64,000 nucleotides of DNA from Ryuthela nishihirai (GCA_038380435.1 JAWZYU010000019.1:31955801-32019800); one strand, 5' to 3'; shown: positions 36,264 to 47,218, numbered from the stretch's first letter. Made by a program: numbers and translations. Notes: a model not told the origin generated them from the sequence alone.

Positions 36264-37530
36264 ACGGAAGTGAAAGCAACGGATGAAGGAATTTGATAAC
36301 TATCCCCTTCTTTGTTGAACATGATTTTGTTTATTATATGTCCCCCCCCTCCTTCCCACCTCTGAAAATGCATAAAAATTGTAAAATAAGAACCACCCAG
36401 AAAATGTAACTACCTATGTACATTCATACGTATATTGTAATATTCAGTATAGGTAGAATAATTGTAAGCTGAGGAAACAACACACTTGCTCAGATTATTG
36501 ATTGTTCAGCTAAGTTTTCTTTTTAACGAAAGGAAATAATGTTTTCACTTAGTCCAATTTCCGTCTGCAGTAGTTCCGTCTGCAGACATTGAAATTATTT
36601 TGTTTTTTGAACTGAATGAAAATTCTTCTTTGGTTGGAGAGGTATTAATGACAATTCAGTATAATAACGGAAATAATACCATAATCACTCAAACTGTGGG
36701 AAAAGGTGGAAAAGCCAAAATTCTAAACGAATATTTCAAACGAACTACTGATGCTGGACATTCCAAATTTTGGTGGTAGAATGTCATAGTTGGACGGTTT
36801 TCATTGTGAGTCACGAGGAGAGGACGCAATCGTTTTCTTTTAAGGGCTACACTAAAAAATCCATTTGTGTTTTTTAGATACTAAGAACATTTTTCTCAAC
36901 TATCAAATTTGCAGTGATAGAAGATGTTTAGGACAGAAACGAAAAAAACTTCATTTTCTTTGAAAACGAGCATCCTATTCTCTCCAGAAGCGATATGACA
37001 TTCTTCTAGTTACCCTATAATTTCGGATGTTAAAGAAGCGAAAAATATCAGAAATTACCATATTTAGGGTTAAATAATGTCAAATATGTCGATATAGAAT
37101 ATTTATTGAAATATTTATATAGAATCTTTCGTCACATTTCATTAGCCTCATTCTCTTTAGTTGCAATTTAATACTATTAACTTTTTAATTTTCAGTTTCT
37201 TCATTGTATATTATTTAGTAATAGAGGAAGATGTATATATTAATTTCCATATCATATTTTAAGTTAATGGCACGCAAACGTCTATTATTTAAGCTTGCAA
37301 AGTTTTAACCTATACTAAGTATATGAAACGTGGACGAATCTGGTGACTCCTTGGTTATAATTGAAGTGACAACATTTGCATTTTATGTTTTGGTGTTTGA
37401 TTTTGTGTATTATTTTTTGTACTTTATTCTAGTGAATAAAGATATTATTATTATTCAAGCTCTAGTGTATTATGTAGTGTATCTAATGTATTATATTATA
37501 TACTGAAGTCAGCCCATAAAATCAAGAAGA
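36264..37530. other. Spacer of the inverted duplication
   Basis: AT-rich with no gene. It includes the short repeat TTCCGTCTGCAG twice near 36568 and, at 36630-36790, a diverged match to 1485-1700. Confidence 0.5.
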
Positions 37531-37956
37531 GATAATCGACAGTAATTTTAAATTTCTAATTCAGTTTAAGGAGCTACTGTTTTGTTGGCAAAAATCCATA
37601 TATATATATCTCAAAGTACCAGGGCGAACACAACTCCCATTCTTGGAGTTTGCATACAGTCGCTCAAAAAAGTATCCGAACACTATGGTTGATTACAGAA
37701 TTCAGAAAAAATATCTGGCAACGATTTTTTTAGAAATTAGTGATCTGGCAACCTTCGTGTCACGTGACTGTACCAGAATCTCTCCGGAGCCCTTTACGTT
37801 GCATTATGTAGTACTCCCAACTCTATCAACGTTGAGATTTATCTCTGCATATCTCATCCTGTCCTGGATGAGAAAGGAAACATCAATGGGCTTGGGAAGA
37901 CCGACGTCTTTTAATTAGTATAAAAAGACGTGACACCGTTTTGAGGAAAGTCGTAT
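37531..37956 (-). repeat. Right arm of 428-bp inverted duplication
   Basis: Differs from the left arm by few substitutions and indels (for example an extra T-run base and a lost GG near the borders). The high match suggests recent duplication or gene conversion. Confidence 0.9.
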
Positions 37957-38053
37957 GTAACTATAACAGTGAAGGTAGATGATCTAGTCTACAGACCTCA
38001 CAATGTATGGACCTCGCAATGTGACTACAACTGTATACTAGCATCACAGTGTC

Positions 38054-38423
38054 GGGAATCGACTCAGTCAGTCTCACGCCAGATTTGTAATTTGCAGTTC
38101 CTAGATTCGAATCTCAATTATACCGCGTTGAGTTTTATGTCCGCTCAACCCATCCTGCCCTTGGTCAGAAAGGGAACACAGATGGGATTGGAAAGGCCGC
38201 GATACGTCGGATGGGTCTTTAAGTCGTGCCCAGTGTGCAAGAGAGTCATATCCTGTACACGTTGAAGATCTCGCTGGATGGCCTTGACGGGCGACCATCT
38301 TTCACCTAACAGCTCTTTAGTGGTTCCTATTTCTCAACCTTCTCTCAGTCCTCGGGATCCTTGTGACCTGGCCATTTAGCTCATTGTACGCATAAAAGTG
38401 CCGCTCTAAGGTAAAACAACCCT
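38054..38423 (+). mobile_element. SINE-A, diverged full-length copy
   Basis: Head degraded (ACTCAGTCAGTCTCACGCCA), body recognisable through ATGGGATTGGAAAGGCCGCG, 3' end GGTAAAACAACCC. Confidence 0.82.
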
Positions 38424-38931
38424 AAGTAAACTAACATCACAGTCTGTAACTGTGTAATTTATATTAAGCAATATATGTTGTGGCGCTAATAACTTTCCAC
38501 TTCATAAACCTTGGAAAGTTAGAATTCTTTTCAGAGTCAGCACAAATGACGATCCTTGCTCTTTTCGGATGACGATCCTTCTTCTCTTCGAATGACAGTC
38601 AGATCGCAGGTGAATCAGGTTTTCAAAATATCGTGCACATGTGCTTAGCTATCCCACTTGTCTGGAGATGACAGTCGACAGACATCACAATAAACATAGG
38701 CGGACCCGTGAGAGCTGATGGGGGTGACGGAGGTCAAAGGTTGAAAGGTTACGAGATAAAGTTATGTTCGTCCTAGTTCACCGGTACCGGATGGAAATCT
38801 CTATCTCAAAATGCTGGACATTAATGGTAAAAGAAACGGAATTTAAATAGACGTACGTAGATGAACTCAGGGTTTACCTATCGGTGTTTTCGCTGTGGAT
38901 ATAATTTCATGTCTGTACTTTATTCATAATA
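38424..38931. other. No gene recognised
   Basis: Contains TGACGATCCTTGCTCTT/TGACGATCCTTCTTCTC as a short tandem pair (38547-38590). Nothing else is assignable. Confidence 0.5.
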
Positions 38932-39499
38932 CATTGGCCTAAAAAATTAAGGAGTAATCCTATATTATGTAAAGGGGGAAGTTAACGTCGAAGCTCTATA
39001 TTTTCCAAAATATTTCTTTTTTTTAAAAAAAACGTGATAGCAGATAATGATCTCAATAAAATATGCAAAATATCTCGATTTTCAACAATATTCGTTCAGT
39101 ATACGTATTATGGTTATGGAAATTTAAATATTTAACAATGTCAGTAACAAATATTGACTTCAGGAATTAATTAAAACTTAGTAATAAGTGTTATATCAAA
39201 GTATTTAATAAAATAATTACCTATTTTAGAAGTTTGTGTAAAGAATTCTTTCACTCTTCCAGTTGTGTATAAGTCTCTTAAGACTGCCATTGCTGTTGTT
39301 AAATATTCAAACTTCCATAACTCATTAAATACTGAACGAATACTGTTGAAAATCGAGTTACTGATATGTTTTGAATGAAAGCTTTATCTGCCTTAACATT
39401 TTTCGAAACAGAAAAACTTATTTTAGATGTTATAAAGCTCTGACGTTAGTTTCGTATTGACATAACATAGGGTTGTGCCTTAATTGATTGAAACCGGTG
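38932..39499. mobile_element. Palindromic MITE, diverged copy
   Basis: Same family as 25408-25979, with the better-preserved half at right. Ends CATTGGCCT.../...GAAACCGGTG, TA on both sides, and internal AATATTCGTTCAGTAT in both arms. Much older than the first copy. Confidence 0.82.
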
Positions 39500-39788
39500 T
39501 ACATAACATATTTTCTTAAGAAAAAGAATATATCAAGTCACGCATTTGAGTTTTGCATTGAAAGTTTTAATTCATTAGTGTCACAAGAAGACAGGGATCT
39601 GGAAAAAAATTAGAGGGACAAGGGAGTAGATCTAGCAGAAACAAATCGAAATTCCGTTTTGTATACCATTTTCCTCTTCGTTTTATTTGTATTTGAAACA
39701 GTTTTCTGTATAATATGGTAACAGATATTCTTAATATTTTTATTCATAAATTCTTCCTCAAGCAGATGCTTGACATAGAGGTCTGACA

Positions 39789-40092
39789 GGTGGTTGTTTT
39801 GCTTCTTAGAGACACTGCTGTGCACACAGCTGGCTAAATAGCCAGGTCAAAGGCACCAAAGCGCTTAGAGAAGGTTGGGGAAGGGGATCCATTGGACAGT
39901 TCTTACGAGACAGATGGAAGCCTTCTACCCAGCGTGTTTTTAACTGCACAGAGTACGGCTCTCCTGCACATTGCACCACGGCTTAACGTTCCAACCGACA
40001 AACGGTTTTCTTTCCAAACCCATAAGTGTCTCTTTTTATCACCGAGGACAAGGTGGGAATTAGGAGAATTAAATCTCAATGCTGACCCAATT
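39789..40092 (-). mobile_element. SINE-A, diverged, headless
   Basis: Minus-strand copy from GGTTGTTTTGC to CTCAATGCTGACCCAA, cut short by the adjoining SINE-A in the same orientation. Confidence 0.78.
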
Positions 40093-40489
40093 AAGGTTGG
40101 GTTGATTTACCTGTGAGCGGCACTTTTTTGCACACCATGAGCTAAATGGCCAGGTCACAAGGACACCGAGAATGCTCAGAAGAAGTTAGGAAAGCTCTCC
40201 CGAAGTCTCAGAGAAGGTTAGGGAGGGGACCAACTAGAACAGCTGTTGGGAGACAGATGGTAACCACCCGTAAAGGCCATCCACTGTGTTCTATAACGTG
40301 CACACGTTATAGCTCTTCCGCACACGGGGCCACGGCTTAGCGTCAAATCAGAGGACGGCGGCCTTTCCAAGCCCATCGGTGTCCCCTATTGACCGTGACA
40401 GTTTGGCGGAGACAAGTCTCAAAGCTGACCCAATTAGGACTCGAATTTGGGAACAAAAGATTACGACCCTGGTGCACTACCGACTACCT
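40093..40489 (-). mobile_element. SINE-A, nearly complete
   Basis: From AGGTTGGGTTGATTTACC to CACTACCGACTA. There is a ~40-bp internal partial duplication of the TCTCAGAGAAGGTTAGG block (about 40165-40225). Similar in layout to the tandem cluster at 4.2-4.9 kb. Confidence 0.82.
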
Positions 40490-40497
40490 TCTCCAGG

Positions 40498-40586
40498 CCT
40501 GACAGTAATCTATCAATTTCATGTGACTAAAATGTGATTTGTGAGAAATTATAGAGTTCACCAGAAAGACAACCCAAAGAAACATT
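40498..40586 (-). mobile_element. SINE-B, 3' part, split by element 2
   Basis: Diverged match to the 3' half of SINE-B read on the minus strand (CTGACAG... CAGAAAGACAAC). The rest continues at 45998-46083 beyond Polinton-like element 2. Confidence 0.55.
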
Positions 40587-40706
40587 AGTATGAGGATAAT
40601 GGGGGTTCTAACTCAGAGGTGGGTCAATGTTAATCCTCTGGGACCCGCCTCCCTGTGTTCTAAAGAGGAGGCGGGTCTTTTTTTGTCACCCGTACAGGTC
40701 ACCAAT
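40587..40706 (+). repeat. Left terminal repeat of element 2
   Basis: Contains GAGGTGGGTC, then GGGACCCGCCTCC, then GGAGGCGGGTC within ~70 bp: three alternating arms able to form mutually exclusive hairpins. Shares TAATGGGGG and CAATGTTAATCC with the right end, unlike element 1. Confidence 0.88.
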
Positions 40707-40874
40707 ACATGTTTCCCCCTCAATAACTTTCATAATTTCAAATAATTTATTTTTAAATCAAATATATTTTTCTTTTCATCGTTTTTCTTTTAATTGATTA
40801 TATATATATATATTTTCATTTTTAACCAATAGAATTTTTTCTTTTAATTATCAGCGGGATAGTCATTCTTCAAG

Positions 40875-40910
40875 TATAAATACGAGATCCATCAGTCAGA
40901 ATCCTCATTC
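40875..40910 (+). promoter_or_regulatory. Predicted core promoter of arm PolB gene
   Basis: TATAAATA at 40875-40882 and TCATTC at 40905-40910, matching the arthropod initiator TCAKTY with its A 32 nt from the TATA start, the usual spacing. A leader of ~140 nt precedes the ATG at 41047. The right arm has the mirrored region near 45680-45715 (TATTTATACTTGAAG). Confidence 0.45.
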
Positions 40911-41046
40911 TGTTGTCAGACGTTGACAGTGACAGTTCTCTACTGCTGCGTCTCCGTGATATTTTCAACTGTTAGAAGCCAATAGTGATAGTCCTCGAGG
41001 TCCTCGTGTAGTATAAATCAGTTATTTTACAAGTCACTGCTACATA

Positions 41047-43620
41047 ATGTATCAATGTGATATATGTGAGAAGGCTTTCCTTCATCAGACCCATCTCATT
41101 CGTCATAAGAGATATCATGTTGGAAATAGCCTGTTTAAGTGCTCTCAATGCGAATCGACATTCTCAAGGAGAGATGACGTCCGACGTCACGAGTTAACCC
41201 ACACCTCCAGGAAAACCTACAAATGCGAAGAACGTGCAATGGAGTTTGGAAAAAAAGACAATCTTTTAAGACATCAAAGAAAGCCGCACATTAATAAAGG
41301 AAAACGTTCTGAAGGTGAAAGGATTCCCCAGAAGAAACAAAAATCACACCCTGAAGACCCCTGTCAGTTTACAGAAGAAATGAAAAGGACCCTATCAACA
41401 CATCAGCTGATGGCAACGGAAGAAACATCTGTTGACCTCACCTTTTTCCTGGAATCCTCGCGGGAGTCACTCCTAACTCATCTGAAAGAAGAATTGATCT
41501 CGAAAAGTAGCATTAAATGGTACCTTGCCATGCAAGTGCGCTTCACGCGAAAGGTTTCCTCTACTACTTTCGAACATTGCACCCCATTTTTCCGAAGTAA
41601 CTGTGTCACAATCTTTCTGCATCATACCTAAACAAAGAACTGGATACAGCGTGCAAGAAGATCAAGACTTCATTCCAAGAATTTGAAGGAACACATAGTG
41701 GATGGATACTGGATGCTGTACTCCACGCTAAAATGAATATTGGAAAATATATCCCTCTTGCAGGGTCTAGTTATATCCCTACTCCAAGAGAATTACTATT
41801 AAAACGTGCTATTGTTAATGTATGTAATTCCGACAAAAATGTTTTGCCTGGTCTGTTTTAGGCACTTTGTATCCTGCAATAGGAAACACTGAACGCCTTA
41901 ACAACTATATACATTTAGAAGAAAAATTAAACACATCTCGCCTAATTTTCCCTATAACAATAAATCAAATATCAAAATTTGAAAAAATGAATAACATTTC
42001 TGTCAATGTTTTTCGATACGAGAAAGAAGTGTTCCCACTCTACATCACACCTTTCAGATTTAAAGAGCATGCAAATCTTGTTCTGTTATCGGATGATGAA
42101 AAGCAGCATTATTACTCCTTTAAGAATGAGTAGACTTCTTAGTCCTCTCACTAAACACAAATGCCAGGCTTTCTACTGTGATTACTGCCTTCACCGTTTC
42201 ACAAATGAATTATTCTTGAAGGATCATATTGTCTATTGTCAAGAACATGGACCGCAGAGAGTAGAATTTCCAACTGAAGAGGAGAAATGGCTGAAATTCA
42301 CAAATTTCAAGTTTCAAGAGCCCGTTATATACGTGATTTACCCCGACTTTGAATCATTCCTAGTGAAACTGGACACTTGTATGCCTAATACTGCAAGATC
42401 TCACACCACTATCACGGCAAATCATGAACACTGTTGATTTGCATATCTTGTTTTTGGACCTGACGGTTGCAGCTTTAAACCTCCAGTAGTTTATACAGGT
42501 CCTAATGTGGTAAAAATATTTTTGGAATGTCTGCTTAAAGAAAAAAACGATATAAAAAATTTTCTCTCGGAGATCAAACCAATGCAACTTTCAAATCACG
42601 AAGAGGAATCATTTCGCAACGCTATCAATTTTCATATTTGCAAAGATGTTCTGGGACCAGATCGCGTGAGAGATCACGATCATTTAACCGGCAAATTTCG
42701 AGGAGCCGCTCATGCGTGTAATCTCAATTTTAAGCTCACAAATAAGATTCCAGTTATATTTCATTACCAAAAGGGATATGACAGCCATCTTATTATGCAA
42801 GGAATCGGTATGATCAAAAATAAGAAGATTAATTGCATTCCCAATAATTTGGAAAAATATATAGCATTCTCCCTTGGAACTTTCAATTTCATAGATTCTT
42901 ATCAATTTTTAAGTGCATCGCTTGAGAAGCTAGTCAATAACCTATCTGCAGAAGAGTTCCATATTTTAAAGCAACATGTTGAAACTGAACGGCTACACCT
43001 GGTTTTGAGAAAAAGAGTTTACCCTTACGATTACATTGACAGCAGCGAAAAGTTTGAAGAAACGTTATTACCTCCACGTGAAGCTTTTTACAATCAACTA
43101 ACAGAAGAGGCGCTAGGGGAAGAAGACTATATCCATGCAATGAAAGTATGGAACTCTTTCGACCTAAAAATCTAGGCCAATATCACGACTTGTACCTGAA
43201 GACCGACGTACTCATCTTAGCTGATGTGTTTGAGAATTTCAGAAAATTATGTGTCAGATATTATAAAATTGATCCCTGTCATGTTTACACAGCTCGTGGA
43301 CTAACTAGCCTGGCAAGCATGCCTGAAGATGACAAATATTAAACTAGAGTTGATAACAGACCCTACAATGTATCTTTTTCTATGAAAAGGCATAAGAGGA
43401 GGAATTTCGGTGATATGCAACCGATTTAGCAATGCAAACAGCAAGTATTTAGACACATATAATCCTCAGTTACCCTCTAAATACATTATGTACTAGGATG
43501 CCAACAATCGTTATGGATGGGAAATGTCGCAATGCCTCCCTCAAAGCGATTTTCGATGGCTTAATAAAGATGAAATAGAAGATATAGATATTACCACATT
43601 TGCTGATGAATCAAGATGAA
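41047..43620 (+). pseudogene. Zinc-finger/PolB gene, left arm of element 2
   Basis: A first frame of 194 codons holds two good C2H2 fingers (CDIC...HKRYH; CSQC...HELTH) and a third that has lost its second Cys (CEER). A frameshift near 41607 breaks the linker. PolB N-terminal region follows in two frames (41867-42437), with Exo I kept as DFES (Asp codon 42345-42347), the only one of four copies to do so. Exo II has FHYQKGYDSHL (about 42765), with the Asn replaced by Tyr. Exo III YLKTDV is near 43193. The TAG at 43494-43496 stands just before motif A (DANNRYGWEM). Sequence ends soon after, so motifs B and C are missing. Confidence 0.88.
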
Positions 43621-43627
43621 TCAAGAT

Positions 43628-43692
43628 CATAGATTCCTATCAATCTTTAAGATACATCAAGAGATGTACTTACAGATTGATAGGAATCTATG
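43628..43692. repeat. Snap-back hairpin at the dimer junction
   Basis: CATAGATTCCTATCAATCT (43628-43646) is perfectly mirrored by AGATTGATAGGAATCTATG (43674-43692), and the loop itself pairs in part (GATACATC/GATGTACTT). Both arms are PolB coding sequence from just after Exo II. Confidence 0.9.
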
Positions 43693-45539
43693 AAATTCAA
43701 AGTTCCAAGGGAGAATGCTATGTATTTTTCCAAATTATTGGGAATGCAATTAATCTTCTTATTTTTGATCATACCGATTCCTTGCATAATAAGATGGCTG
43801 TCATATCCCTTTAGGTTATGAAATATAACTGGAATCTTATTTTTGAGCTTAAAATTGAGATTACACGCATTATGAGCGACTCCTCGGAATTTGCCGGTTA
43901 AATGATCGTGATCTCTCACGCGATCTGGTCCCAGAACATCTTTGCAAATATGACAATTGATAGCGTTGCGAAATGATTCCTCTTCGTCATTTGAAAGTTG
44001 CATTGGTTTTATATCCGAGAGAAATTTTTTTATATCGTTTTCTTCTTTAATCAGACATTCCAAAAATATTTTTACCACATTAGGATCTCCATAAACTACT
44101 GGAAATTTATAGCTGCAGCCATCAGGTCCAACAACAAGATATGCAAATCCACAGGGTTCAAGATTTGCCGTGAGAGTGGTGTGAGATTTTGCAGGGTTAG
44201 GCATACAAGTGTCCACTTTCACTAGGAATGATTCAAAGCTGGCGTAAATCACGTATGGAACGGGCTGTTGAAACTTGAAATTTGCGAATTTCAGCCATTT
44301 CTTCTCTTCAGTTGGAAATTCTACTCTCTGTTGTTTATGTTCTTGACAATAGGGAATATGATCCTTCAAGAGTAATTCATTTGTGAAACGGTGAAGGCAG
44401 TAATCACAGTAGAAAGTCTGGCATTTATGTGTAGTGAGAGGACTGAGAAGTCTACTCATATTTTTAATGGAGCAACAATGCTGCTTTTCATCATCCGATA
44501 ACAGAACAAGATTTGCATGCTCTTTAAATCTGAATGGTGTGATGTAGAGTGGGAACACCTCTTTCTCCTATCCAAAAATGTTGACAGAAATGTTCATTTT
44601 TTCCAATTTTGATATTTGATTTATAGTTTTAGGGAAGATTAGGCCAGATGTGTTTAATTTTTCTTCTAAATGTATATAGTTGTTAAGGCGTTCAGTGTTT
44701 CCTATTGCAGGATACAAAGTGGTTAAAACAGACCAGACAAAACATTTTTGGTCGGAATTACATTCATTAACAATAGCACGTTTTAATAGTAATTCTCTTG
44801 GAGTAGGGATATAACTAGACCCTGCAAGAGGGATATATTTTCCAATATTCATTTCAGCGTGGAGTACAGCATCCAGTATCCATCCACTATGTGCTCCTTC
44901 AAATTCTTGGAATGAAGTCTTGATCTTCTTGCACGCTGTATCCAGTTCTTTGTTTAGGGATGATGTAGGAAGACTTGTGACACAGTTACTTCGGGAAAAT
45001 GGGGTGCAATGTTCGAAAGTAGTAGGGGAAACATTTCGCCTGAAGCGCAATTGCACGGCAAGGTACCATTTAATGCTACCTTTCGAGATCAATTCTTCTT
45101 TCAGATGAGTTAGGAGTGACTCCTGCGAGGATTCCAGGAAAAAGGTGAGGTCAACAGATGTTTCTTCCGTTGCCATCAGATCATGTGTTGACAGGGTCCT
45201 TTTCATTTCTTCTGTAAACTGACAGAGGTCTTCAGGGTCTGGTTTTTGTTTCTTCTGGGGAATCCTTTCATCTTCAGAACGTTTTCCTTTATTAATGTGC
45301 GGCTTTCTTTGATGTCGTAAAAGATTGTCTTTTCTTCCAAACTCCATTGCACGTTCTTCGCATTTGTAGGTTTTCCTGGAGGTGTGGGTTAACTCGTTAC
45401 GTCGGACGTCATCTCTCCTTGAGAATGTCGATTCGCATTGAGAGCACTTTAACAGGCTATTTTCAACATGATATCTCTTATGACGAATGAGATGGGTCTG
45501 ATGAAGGAAAGCCTTCTCACATATATCAGATTGATACAT
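43647..45539 (-). pseudogene. Zinc-finger/PolB gene, right arm of element 2
   Basis: Best-preserved N-terminal half: ATG at 45539, two C2H2 fingers, the CEER third finger, then the linker domain (VDLTFFLESS, LLTHLKEEL, CFVWSVLTTLYPAIG) in one 323-codon frame. A single TAG at 44568-44570 separates it from an in-phase 303-codon frame with PolB N-terminal region, Exo I changed to YASFESF (Ser codon 44238-44240) and intact Exo II FHNLKGYDSHL. It ends at the junction hairpin, lacking Exo III and the whole polymerase domain. Confidence 0.9.
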
Positions 45540-45997
45540 TATGTAGCAGTGACTTGTAAAATAACTGATTTATACTACACGAGAACATCGAGGACTATCA
45601 CTATTGGCTTCTAACAGTTGAAAAAATCACGGAGACGCAGCAGTAGAGAACTGTCACTGTCAACGTCTGACAACAGAATGAGCATTCTGACTGATGGATG
45701 TCGTATTTATACTTGAAGAAGGACTATCCAGCAGAAAAATAAAAGAAAAAATGCTATTGGTTAAAAATGGAGAAAAAAAATATAATCAAGTAAAAGAAAA
45801 ACGATGAAAAGAAAAAAATATTTGATTTAAAAATAAATTATTTGAAATTATGAAAATTATTGAGGAGAAATATGTATTGGTGACCTGTATCGGTGACAAA
45901 AAAAAAGACTCGCCTCCGCTTTAGAACACAGGGAGGCGGGTCCCATAGGATTAACATTGACCTGCCTCTGAGTTAGAACCCCCATTATCCTCCTACT

Positions 45998-46083
45998 AAT
46001 GTTCATGCCTTTATCCGAGGTTCAAACCCAGATTCGTGTGATAAGTAGCCAAGCACGGTAACTACTCAGCCATTGGAACGACA
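45998..46083 (-). mobile_element. SINE-B, 5' part beyond element 2
   Basis: CATGCCTTTATCCGAGGTTC is the complement of the B-box region, and TAACTACTCAGCCATTGGAA that of the A box. It completes the fragment at 40498-40586. Confidence 0.75.
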
Positions 46084-46123
46084 CGGAGATTTAAATTTCT
46101 TAACATTTAAAAAAAATAATGAA

Positions 46124-46304
46124 TTGCCCCTCAAGCAGCTGTTACCACAGAGGTCTGACAGTTTAATACGTCATAGAAAAGATCTCAGAGGGTGACGAGA
46201 CTTTAGCAGAAAGACAACATAAACATCCATGCTTAATCTGAGCTCGAACCCAGGTCCTCCTGATCAGCAGCAAAGAGCACTAACCACTTGGCCACCTGGA
46301 CGCC
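46124..46304 (-). mobile_element. SINE-B, full length
   Basis: From GCCCCTCAAGCAGCTG (3' end) to CACTTGGCCACCTGGACGCC (head). Independent of the split copy next to it. Confidence 0.9.
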
Positions 46305-46820
46305 TTAATATTCATTAAATATATGTTATTACATATGTTTAATGTTTAATTATATTGATTAGGGGAACAGGTAATTGCCTGCTAATTTAAATGTTTACTA
46401 AGATACCTGAAAAGCAATAATAATGTGCAGCATCTCTGTATTGTATTAAAATGAGTTATGATTAGGCAATTTTCATTCTCTCAATTTCTCTTACTAAATA
46501 CATTTTGCCCATCTTTTCTCTCTTGCTTCCATGTTAGAAAAATTTTACATTCAGCTTTTGATCAAGAAAGCCATTGCTCTTGATTAAAACAGCATTTCCC
46601 ACGAATTTTGGATATTCCTTATAATTATTTGTTGATAATGGACAATAGTAAATATAAAATATCGTTGAAAGTAATAACGAGGAGGTAAAAGCAGGGTGAT
46701 TACTTCGATAATTTAAAAAAGAGGAAACTATTTATAGTAGACTAACGAATTGTATAAGGATGAAAAGTGGACCACCCTTTTATCTGGGTAATGGTCTGAG
46801 TGATCTTTGTGCCTTTACAT
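46305..46820. other. AT-rich, no gene recognised
   Basis: Nothing assignable in this interval. Confidence 0.55.
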
Positions 46821-47190
46821 AGAGGGTGGCTCAGTTTGTAGCGCGCAAGGCTCGTAATCTGCAGTTCCCAGGTTTGAGTCCCACTTGGATTTATTTCCAC
46901 ACAACTCCCCGCTCTGCTCTCGGTCAGTAGGGGACACCCAAGGGCTAGGAAAGACAGCCGTCCGTCGAAAGAGAAGTTGAGCCGTGGCACCGTGTGCGTG
47001 AGACTCATATTCGCTTTACGTTAAAGAACACGCTAATGACCTTGACGGAAGGCTACCATCCATCTCCTAACAGCTGTTCAGTGGGTTCCTATCCCCTAAC
47101 CTTCTCTGAGCCATCGGGGTACTTGTTACCTGGCCATTTAGCCCATTTTGTGCAAAAAAAAGTGGCTAGTAGTAAAACAACTCAATCCAG
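46821..47190 (+). mobile_element. SINE-A, full length
   Basis: AGAGGGTGGCTCAGTTTGTA head through to AGTAAAACAACTCAATCCAG. ~15 bp of the head-body junction is deleted. Confidence 0.87.
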
Positions 47191-47218
47191 CCTTCCCATA
47201 AGGAAAAGAATATATATA

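Larger units (their letters stand above)
40587..45997. mobile_element. Polinton-like element 2, short inverted dimer
   Basis: 5,411 bp with inverted ends AGTATGAGGATAATGGGGG and AGTAGGAGGATAATGGGGG. Flanks AACATT (40581-40586) and AATGTT (45998-46003) are a plausible 6-bp TSD with two transitions, in line with the disrupted SINE-B. The left arm (to about 43627) keeps TIR, zinc fingers and PolB through motif A; the right arm (45997 back to about 43660) keeps TIR, zinc fingers and PolB through Exo II. They meet at a hairpin. No other Polinton gene is present. Confidence 0.87.
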
